From contig NC_080560.1 in the NCBI RefSeq assembly GCF_030253575.1, positions 10,598,501 through 10,662,500 of the forward strand: a stretch of 64,000 bases of DNA, read 5' to 3'. Under the pieces are notes generated by a model. That model saw only the letters and a program-made list of their open reading frames with translations, did not search any database and had not been told where the DNA came from. The stretch's first letter is position 1. Each line of letters begins with the position of its first letter. This stretch comes from Rhododendron vialii. Its lineage: Eukaryota; Streptophyta; Magnoliopsida; Ericales; Ericaceae. Shown piece by piece: positions 55,731 through 64,000 of this stretch. The position numbers were made by a program, and so were the translations under genes.

Positions 55731-56290
55731 TTAATTGCCTCCGCTTGTAGTGTGTGCTGATGATGACAGATTGAAAGTTGATGCAGGAGAACGGCTCACA
55801 TAGTCTTCAAACAATAAATATAGCTTCTCACGAATGCTTTTAACCCGATCAGAAAAGTTCATCAAATCTAGCTTTTTCAAGCAATACTCAACAAATTGTA
55901 GCTTGTATCGAGGATCTAATATAATGGCCAATGATAAAACCATGCTATAGCATTCCCAATGCTTATCAAATTTCCCTTTCATCCTTCTTGCCAGAAAACT
56001 TATAACATCGTCTAAATTTTTCATCTCCTCCTTAATGAGAAGTTGTATCTTCCACACCCCATGAAAGTATAAATTCGTAGTTGGATACCGGGACTCGGAA
56101 AATAGTGTAGTTATCTCAAAAAATGGATTTAAAAACCTAGTTATTCTTTCAACTCTTTCCTACTCCTCTTCTGATGGGCATGTCCTGAAATTTGTATCAA
56201 CCAACTGTAATCGATAGTAAGCAAGATGATGAACTAGAGCACATTCAAGCATCGAATATGTTGAGTTCCATCTAGTCAACTTGCCTGTGG
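55731..56290 (-). pseudogene. hAT transposase remnant (RICESLEEPER-like)
   Basis: On the minus strand TRWNSTYSMLECAL, then RFLNPFFEITTLFSES, MKGKFDKHWECYSMVLSLAI and ILDPRYKLQFVEYC are hallmarks of the hAT transposase core. The frame stays open across about 180 codons except for one TAG just after CPSEEE (about 56161), where the family has Trp. The N-terminal BED zinc finger and the C-terminal dimerisation region are missing, and no terminal inverted repeats were found. Confidence 0.8.
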
Positions 56291-57172
56291 TTCGACTTGA
56301 CGAATCGCACGAGAAGGGAAAAACTCCCCTGTGGTTCCCCATTAAAAATGATATCCAAAGAGGAAGATCTATTTGCCGAATCCTCACAAATCACCGAATC
56401 CACGTTCACTACACCCAATACTTGACCATTGCTGTCTTGAATCCATTAGTCTTTCAAGATACTTCCAGAAATTCATCGAAAGACGATTCAAATAGTTGAA
56501 TCAAAGATGTGTAAACTTCTTGGAGTTGTCATTGTATATCAATGATCGAAGATCTCATTGTACTCAAAGACTCAAATGAACAAAAACCTTCTTCAGTGTA
56601 TTTTAATTCATGGCTTCCTATGCGCAGAAGCAAAAAAGGTTAGCGGCACCTTGTTCCTACTTTTTCTTCAGCGTAGTTTAGGGATCAAAGCACCTCCCTT
56701 TTATAGACTTGGGTTAACGCATGTCCATGTACCGATAAAACCTTCTAGGCCAACCAATCTCTCACCATGTGTAGCAAAACCTTCTAGGCCATAGGCCAAA
56801 ACCAATCTGTTTCCATGTGCGGCAAATCTTTCCATGGCCATCAATTCCTTTCCTCCCAAGAATAATTATTTCCTTTTTTACCCATACGAAATACTCACTC
56901 TCAATTATATAAAAGACTCATTTCACTCTAATTTTATACAGACTAGCTCGCTATGTTTAGAAAAGATAAAAAGAAATTACAACTCGATAAAGAATGAGAT
57001 ACAAAAGAAAATGAAAGTGGCAATGAAATTGCCAACCTAAAAATAGCACCGCTTTTTGGAGTTAACAATAGTAATCAATACTATAACATAACATACTAGA
57101 CTCCTGAACTCGTTTTTGTTTTGAGTGTAAATATTATTTGATAACTCATTATTGTTTTGAGAGTAAATATTA
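56291..57172. other. Intergenic, retroelement-like wording, no gene
   Basis: A repeated phrase AAAACCTTCTAGGCCA occurs at about 56738 and 56776. Wording such as CAATGATCGAAGATCTC and a TATA-like TTTTATAGACTTGGG resembles LTR sequence, but ends were not found. Confidence 0.35.
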
Positions 57173-57345
57173 CTATCTCCGTCCCAAAATATTGTCCGGT
57201 CCCCAAAACGATGACTCAAAAATAATGTATTTCTTTCAAAAAAAATTCAAAATTTTTTAATTAATTAAAAGAACTCATCGATATCTAATAAATTGTTAAA
57301 AAAAAAATAGATTTTTCGTGCAAAATTTGTATTATTTCATATCTT
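57173..57345. mobile_element. Half of a Stowaway-like MITE
   Basis: CTATCTCCGTCCCAAAATAT, TTGTCCGG and AAAATAATGTATTT match the left part of the element at 28854-29076. No right end follows. Confidence 0.55.
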
Positions 57346-57674
57346 TCTTGCCTGTTGATACCTTTTTCTTAAAGATAGTGCTTGATAAGGATCCCACCAA
57401 TACATTTCTGCCTACACACCACTGATTAGACCCAAGCACAACCTTAACCCAAACGCTGGTTTGAGTGTGCCACATTATATTATAAGCGCACGATAATCTT
57501 AAAATAGGATTTCAACAGAATATTCATTTGGCATGACACCCGTGTAATTGTATGCTTGCATTGAAATGGTCAGTTCCACTTTCTTTCTTCTTCTTTTTGG
57601 GTAATATAAGGGCTTTTTATCACTAGGTGCAAAAAATTGTACTTCAATTTTCATTAAGATATAACACTTTTTTT

Positions 57675-58090
57675 AATTACCATTAAGTCCAGACATGTGT
57701 TGAGAACGTTCTAAGAGTTAAGAATGTCAGAGATCAAATTATCACTAAGTCTCGACGTGTGCTGATAAATGTTCTCAGTGTTAAGAACGTCTGAGAATGA
57801 ATTACCTTTTACGTCGTGTGCTAAGAATGTTCTCACGTCTCAGTGCTGGGATGAGAATATTCTCAGTACTGAGAACGTATGAGAATGTTCTCAATGCTGA
57901 GAACATCTGAGAATGAATTACCACCAAGTCTAGGAGTATGCTGAGATATAGGCTTGTGCTAAGAACGTTCTCAAAGTTGAGAATGCTTTGAGAACGTTCA
58001 TTAGCTTTGAAATATCTAGAGCTGTCAATATTACCATTAAGTTTAGGCATATGTTGAGAATGTTCTTAGAGCTGAGAATGTTCTCAACGG
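57675..58090. repeat. Palindrome-rich degenerate tandem array
   Basis: Five or six diverged units of the form ATTACCATTAAGTCTAGRCA plus TGTGTTGAGAACGTTCTCAG follow each other at roughly 57675, 57737, 57800, 57918 and 58031. The self-complementary core GAGAAYGTTCTC or one half of it appears a dozen times. Confidence 0.7.
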
Positions 58091-60419
58091 TCAACGTCGG
58101 TGGTCAATGGTCAATGCCAATATTTGGTCAACAGTCATCAATAGTGGAGGAGGAGTAATTTTAGTATAAAATTTTGACTTACCTTAAGGGTATTTAGGCC
58201 TGACCCGGTGGAAATTACTTTAGATTTTTTGTACCAACCAAGAACAAAGGAAATCCCCAAACGGAAAAACCCAGGCACAAACTAACGCTATTCCTAAATG
58301 CCTAGGAAAACAGGAAGAACAAAGTAGCAACAGAAAGCAGATTACGTAAGACAAAAAATGCGAGGGCTAAGACACCATGCATGGTCAGTCCCACTTTGTC
58401 TAGCGATGTACTGTATTTCGGTTAGTTTTGAACATAAGAATGCATAACATAAATTACAATAAAAAATAAAAAATAAATGAATGTTTAAAAAATCACAATT
58501 TGTGTCTATCAAATATATCACAAATGGCGTAACAAAATTAATACCATCAAATGACAGTAGCATTTACCATACGAGGCACGATATTTTTCAAAATGGAATA
58601 ATATTATAAAATCACTTATTTTACTGTGCCTCCATCATAACATTCACCACAAAATTATACAATTGATCGAAATTTGATGTAATCAATTTTCTTGTCCCTG
58701 CGTGGATGGCCTAATTCTGATCGAACTGAAGAAGGAATTAGTTGAGGTTGACGACCGTCTAACCAGAAAGAAAACAACAAACAACACTTGGGTTCTAAAA
58801 GGTTTTGTTCATAGTTGAAATGGTGATATTAGTCAGCAACTAACTCATTTTTAATTTGACAAGAACAAGTTGTAAGATCAAAACCTTTCAAAGTTCAATG
58901 AGGGCACTCCCAGAATTTTTATTTCAAATATATTTGGCCCTACGCTAAATTTTAATGATGTCTTTTCATCTTATCTTCAAAAGAACAGCGACGTTATCGA
59001 TCATTTAAATATTTAATTTCAAATAATTTAGGTGCCACGTGTCCACGATCATTACGTTAGGCTTGTTCTTGCCATTTTTTTTCTCTCCTCCTACAAAACC
59101 TTACCTTACCTTGACCAAATCTTTTTCTTTTTTTAAAATAAAAAAGTGTGAAATGGTTAGCTTGTTTATGAAATGTTTGTCTCCGATTGTCATAAAAATA
59201 AAAACTGGACAGGCCCTATTCACTTTCGTTAGCACTTAAAATATTCACGTTGTTCTTTTTTCTACTACTTTTTTTTTTCTTTTTTTAACCGAGGAACAAC
59301 CCTTAAGTCGAGCCACTATTGGACCCGACTACGCAATCCAAACCTCGGGGGACACCAAATCCAAACACAAACTTGATTTGACAATTACAGGAGACACCAA
59401 CCTTAGAATTGTAAAAGTTAATTAGTTGATCTAGTCCTTCGTTGTAGCTGTAGTACAAAAACAAAACCTAGACCATTATTGAATTCGCTACTTTGTATAC
59501 TAATAATCATGTGTGCAAAGAAGTGGATTGGTCTGAAATGCACACAACATAAAAAGAATAGGTCTGCTAAAATTCGAAGGGGCCTTTAATTTTCAAGTAT
59601 TTTTTTTTTGACTTTCTGACGCGGTCTTTTTGTTCTTTTTTCTTTATATATATATTTTGGTCAAACGGTCTTTTCTTCTCGTCTTATATGAATTTTTTTC
59701 AACTTCGGTCTACATTTTAGTACTTTTTCGATTTCTGTCACCGCGACACATGAGACGAATCAGAAAAGTCCGGGAAAAACGAGCCCAAGTCTCAGCTTCC
59801 AGCTAGCAAAATATCTAGAAAACGTTTTTGGGCCGCATTTGAGAATGAAAAGATATAAATAATTTCCTGATTTTTCTTCTGTGATAATGATAATATATGA
59901 ACTGCTCCCTTTGAATGACGAATTACTAATTGGTCAAACTGGTCACCCTATTAACCTGGTATACTTATTAAAATCTCATATTCTTATATGGACAAAAACG
60001 TCACCGGATTAGTGGGAGCAAACCACGAGGGTGTCTCACCAGCTTTTATTTGCAACGTTTATTTCGGATTTCTGCAGATTCTGCTGCAAATGTTAGATTT
60101 CGAATTTTAGTAAAAAATGGAAACATGTGATGTTGTAGCTGTGGGATTACGAGAATTCCATTTGTTTTTTTGAGAATTTTGTGTTGCAGAATCCCAAAAA
60201 CTACCCAAATCGAGCTTTAGATTTTTAAGAATTTCTCTCCTTTTTTCAAGTTCTCAGAATCTGTAGATTCCAAAAAATCAGTTATGTAGAATTTTTGACA
60301 AATCTTCAGAAGCTAGAATTTGAAAATTTATCAAAATAATTTTCCACAAGTGCCCATAATATTTGCTTTTGGCTAGGATTGGACCCGTTACCTGTCATGT
60401 GGACGTGTTCAAAGGTGGC
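58091..60419. other. AT-rich intergenic, no gene seen
   Basis: No exon or element with defined ends. A T run with AACCGAGGAACAACCC at about 59270-59360 may be an old SINE or LINE end in antisense. GACGAATCAGAAAAGTC near 59755 recalls foldback family F. Confidence 0.4.
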
Positions 60420-60422
60420 TAA

Positions 60423-60660
60423 GACTCCGTTCCGCAACCTTAAATAAACCTTTATTTTTTAAGAAAGCAATTTCAAACTAAAAATTAATGTGTTTACGCA
60501 AATAATTTTCCTATCAATAAGGATCTTGTTTGATAGATCTCATTAAGATCTTTTATACGGTGCAAAAAAAATTAAAAAATTATTTTCATTTACATTATTT
60601 TTTAGTTTGAAAATGTGAAATAAGCTGCTTATTTTTTAAGAAGATTTCTGGAACGGAACC
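60423..60660. mobile_element. MITE family B, copy 2, TSD TAA
   Basis: Starts GACTCCGTTCCGCAAC and ends TTTCTGGAACGGAACC with TAA at 60420-60422 and 60661-60663. It is almost the same length (238) as copy 1 at 3463-3701 and collinear with it throughout. Confidence 0.85.
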
Positions 60661-61074
60661 TAACTAAGCTAGCCCGGTTTGTTTGAATGATGCAAGTTGT
60701 TCGCACCATTAATTAAATCAATCATGCAATTAATATATGTTGCTTTCATGCATCTGCGCAACAAGCGGTTTAGTCAATTGGCTATTATTATACCAAAATG
60801 GCAACTCCATGTGATTAATTGCTTTAAGTTTGAAATCTCATTCTTATCCCTATTAGTTAAATTTGATTTGTTGGTTCTTCCTCTTTTTAACAGTATATAA
60901 TAAATATAATAAAATAAACAAATTGTGAACTCATCGACAAGGAAAGCATTTTAGGGGCATAGTATCTTTATTTATGCCTCAAGTTTAAATAAATTTCATT
61001 CTTACCCCCCAGTAATTGCACTCTTTGGGTGCTCTTTTTAGTGTCTTTTGCGGTAGTCGGCCAGGGTTGTTCGG

Positions 61075-61405
61075 CTTAATAAGTTAAGTGGCTTATTTTT
61101 TTGTTTTTATTCAATTTTTTTTTTTGCATTTGTTAGTTTTTCCTCAATTTTTGGGGATTATTGTTTCGTCATGACAATATGAATCTAAAAAGTAAAAAAT
61201 TACGATCAAAATCCAATTTTTTTTTAATAATGTTTTTTTTTTCTTATTTTTGTCTTTATTCAAAAAATTTAGGTTTCGATCATAATTTTTTACTTTTTAG
61301 ATTCATCTTGTCATGAAAAAGCTATAATCTACAAAAAATTAATGAAAAACAAACAAATGTGAAAAAAAATTTGAAAAATGACAAAAAAGTAAACCACTTG
61401 GCCTA
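61075..61405. mobile_element. AT-rich long foldback MITE (family F), copy 3
   Basis: TTAAGTGGCTTATTTTTTTG, GCATTTGTTAGTTTTTC and TCGTCATGACAATATGAATC are mirrored by GATTCATCTTGTCATGA, ACAAACAAATG and GTAAACCACTTGGCC. Same plan as the copies at 18400 and 18870. Confidence 0.65.
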
Positions 61406-61602
61406 TTAAGCTAAGCAGCCCAATTTTTTTCTCTGGATAATGTTTTATGGATTTGAAGAATACTGAAAAAATATTCAAAATTAATTTCTACTTATCCACT
61501 ATTAAGAAATTGGGAACCAATGGCTTAAAGAAATAATACATCACATTTTTATCTTAAAGTACCTATGATATGACTTTACACAGTAGCAGGTGAAAAAGTG
61601 TA

Positions 61603-61840
61603 GAGATTTTTCAGTGCCGAGCGGATGTATCCTACATGGTACCCACTCGGTGCATCTGAACCGTCCGATACACTTTTGGACAGCTCGGATTAAAACCCTA
61701 TATCTCCTCTCACTCCAACACTTTCTCTCTCATTTTTCTCTCTCCAAATCTAAGCCGTTCAAACACGAAATGGATGGATCGGATGCGCAAGCGGGCGCCA
61801 CGTAGTATCCGCTCGGCACTGAAATTTTTTTCGAAAAAGT
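61603..61840. mobile_element. Foldback MITE with CAGTGCCGAGCGGAT ends
   Basis: ATTTTTCAGTGCCGAGCGGA at the left and TCCGCTCGGCACTGAAATTT at the right are inverted; inner TGGACAGCTCGGATTAAAAC and AAATCTAAGCCGTTC recall the GGCTCGGAT foldbacks. The middle has CTCTCTC runs. Confidence 0.7.
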
Positions 61841-61899
61841 GATAGTCATATGTCGTTGAGTCCCCACCGGTTATGTCAATTATGCTTCATAGAGATCAT

Positions 61900-63129
61900 T
61901 ATAGGTAGCAAAGAAAATACTAACGTTTTTATATTTATTGAAGATTTTACTATGCATATCTGGCATCCCTCGTCGAATGGGCATTTCTCTGTGAAATCTG
62001 CGTACGATCACTTGGAGAAGGGGAGTTCTCTAGTACTCTCTGGAAACCAAGTAGCTCAGACTAGTTCATAGTTCGGCGGGGATGATGCCTTCAATCTGGA
62101 AAACGGATGTGGGGGTTGCCTATCTCCATCCTAAAATTAAAAATTTTGCATGGAAGTGCTTCAACGAGGCTGATGCGACTAATTCTGCCCAAGCCACAAG
62201 AAAAATTCGAACTGATCCAATGTGTCCTGTCTGTGGGAGAGCGGAGGAATCGATTTGCCACTTGCTTTTTCAATTGTGATTTTGCTACGAGAATTTGGAT
62301 TCACTCCCCCTTTCGGTTGAGACCAGAAGATCTGCTCCAAGATTGGCGGTATATGTCTGATTGGTGGAGTTGTATTCAAGACCGAATTAAGCAAGCGGGT
62401 TTCCCATCTTCGACAATGGGGCTGGGGTTGGTCTATTGTTGGTGGATTTGGCGGGCTAGGAATGATCTTGTTTTCAATGATAAAAGATGGGTAGCGAACG
62501 CGGTTAGTGGGAAAGCTCAAGCTGATTTTCAGGAGTTTTTAAAGACGAATGAAAAGATTTCCTCAACTATGCCCAAGGAGTAGAGTTCGGATACAAGTAA
62601 TTGGAAGCGTCCGGAGGAAGGCACGGTCAAGATTAATGTTGATGCTACGGTTTCTAAGGAGCTAAATGTAGTGGGAATGGGTGTCATAGCTAGGGGAGCA
62701 GATGGGATTATATTGGGTGTTTCAATCAAAATTCATGTTGGTATTCACTCTTCCCGAACAGCAGAAGCTCTTGCCATTCGGGATGGTTTGTACATGGGTC
62801 TTGCGTTGAATCTTTCCAAGGTTATAGTTGACTCCGATGCGGAAGCTATTGTCAAGAGTAGTGTAGCGTCGAAGACTTCGGCCAAGGATATTGTTGTTCT
62901 AGTTCATGATCAGGTCCTCAAGGGCTTGTTTTTAGCTTGTGATTTTAATTCTGTTAAACGTTATTGTAATCGGCTGCATATGCTTGTGCAAAGAAAGCCC
63001 TTTTCTAGTGGTTCATCTGAGTTGTGGATAACCACTCTGCCCCCCGGGGTTCTATCCTTTCTGATGTCTAGGCACTCTTCCGCCCTTCTGCCAAAAAAAG
63101 AGAGAGGAGATTACTATGTTTGGAGGTAG
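61900..63129 (+). pseudogene. LINE-type reverse transcriptase 3' part, degraded
   Basis: Reads WHPSSNGHFSVKSAYDHL, then PKIKNFAWKCFNEA...CPVCGRAEESICHLLF, the zf-RVT zinc-binding domain, then WWIWRARNDLVF and an RNase H domain (VKINVDAT ... MGVIARGADG ... EALAIRDGL ... VDSDAEAIV). The frame is broken near 62045 (stop), near 62270 (shift after HLLF) and at 62581 (TAG). No reverse transcriptase core or endonuclease precedes it. It is a 5'-truncated LINE relic. Confidence 0.8.
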
Positions 63130-63164
63130 GGTCTAGGGTTTTAATAGCATTTGATCTCTCCCCC

Positions 63165-63206
63165 TCTTCCTCTTTCTCTTCCTCTCCCTCTCCCTCTCCC
63201 TCTACT
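63165..63206. repeat. CTCTCC/CTCTTCC microsatellite
   Basis: Pyrimidine repeat directly after the LINE relic. Confidence 0.8.
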
Positions 63207-64000
63207 ATGATGCATATGTTTTTTAAAGGACCTCTAGCTAAACCTTGGAGAAGGGATTTAGAAACATTTTTTCGTGAAAAATCTTTATTGCATTAAACTT
63301 ATAACTTTGATAAATAAAGTAACGCATCAAATGGAATTTTACCAATTTTGAACTACTCTGATACTCTATGTTTTCTTCTTATTTTCAATGAGTCAATTAG
63401 GCCACATTATTTGTGTAAATAGAATTTCATTTACTTGTGCAACATTTATGCTTATGTTATCATTCGAGAATGAATGGTTATATGCCATGATAAACACTTA
63501 TGCATTGTGCCATGAGAGTTAAATTTCAAAGTCATTACGCTGATGTGGTGCTCCCATGTAATAAATATTAAGAAAATAGATCAACACGTGTTTGAACACC
63601 CACCGACCACTTTCATTAAATTTCTAATTAACTCGTAGAGTCGTTTCAAAATGTCCTACAATGTATAAGATGTTCTAAATTCACAAAACACGTGGATCAT
63701 TTATATAAGCAATTTTCAGACTCAAGAAGTTGCATACTTGGATAAAACTAATGGAGAATCACAAGGTCAAATGTAAAAGAGAATTTCCCATATTCTTATG
63801 AGGGGTCCTACCTGATTCAAATGTTTTTGATATATATAAACTAGTAAATAAAATGCTTAAAGCCTTTTAAACTAACACAAGATTCAGGGGTAATCCCGTA
63901 ATTTCGATCACGGAAGAGTGTTTGACCTGCCCAAAGTCACGCGCAAAACCGCGTTCTTTTGACAAATAAAAGCAACCGATGTTGATGAAGACCTGTACGT
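63207..64000. other. AT-rich intergenic, nothing recognised
   Basis: No gene, RNA or element boundary seen up to the right edge. Confidence 0.4.

Noticed and set aside
1-64000. CRISPR arrays, bacterial operons or phage modules
   Set aside because: The content is plant nuclear; no regularly spaced repeats or prokaryotic gene order is present.

Overview
The window is nuclear DNA of a flowering plant, most likely a eudicot. It has intron-rich plant genes, long AT-rich intergenic stretches and a very dense load of plant-type mobile elements: Stowaway, Tourist/Harbinger-like and hAT-like MITEs, solo LTRs, a TRIM, L1-type LINE remnants and foldback elements. The species cannot be fixed from sequence alone.

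Layout, left to right. (1) 534-856 (-): first exon of a full-size PDR-type ABC transporter running off the left edge. Its upstream region (1004-2099) is tandemly repeated at 2100-3775, and the distal copy carries two MITEs absent from the proximal copy. (2) 4.6-7.5 kb: solo LTR, poly(A) retroposon, Harbinger-like MITE. (3) 8239-10786 (-): complete five-exon short-chain dehydrogenase/reductase of 300 aa. (4) 13.1-23.1 kb: a tandem segmental duplication. Each unit starts with an intronless DEDDy 3'-5' exonuclease gene (13219-13848 and 19551-20195); the first has lost the catalytic Glu of motif Exo I. Each unit has gained different transposons, so the other unit shows the empty sites. (5) 27922-32521 (+): two-exon SBP-box (SPL) transcription factor with a miR156 site in its 3' region. 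(6) 36372-42735 (+): ten-exon RING1-type Polycomb repressive complex 1 E3 ligase. (7) 43968-51848 (-): TPX2 spindle-assembly factor, convergent with RING1, with two GC-AG introns and a broken C-terminal end. (8) 52.3-64 kb: no intact gene, only a TRIM, foldbacks, LINE and hAT remnants and a palindrome-rich tandem array.

The genes form no operon or pathway cluster. RING1 (chromatin) and SPL (phase change) belong to pathways known to interact in plants, but their proximity here is probably incidental. No new multi-gene system was found. The strongest leads are the exonuclease pair with unequal catalytic residues, the TRIM with a nearly deleted middle LTR, a KH-domain gene fragment inside inverted repeats, and the decayed TPX2 C-terminus. 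Exon boundaries were read by eye from splice dinucleotides, frame continuity and family resemblance.
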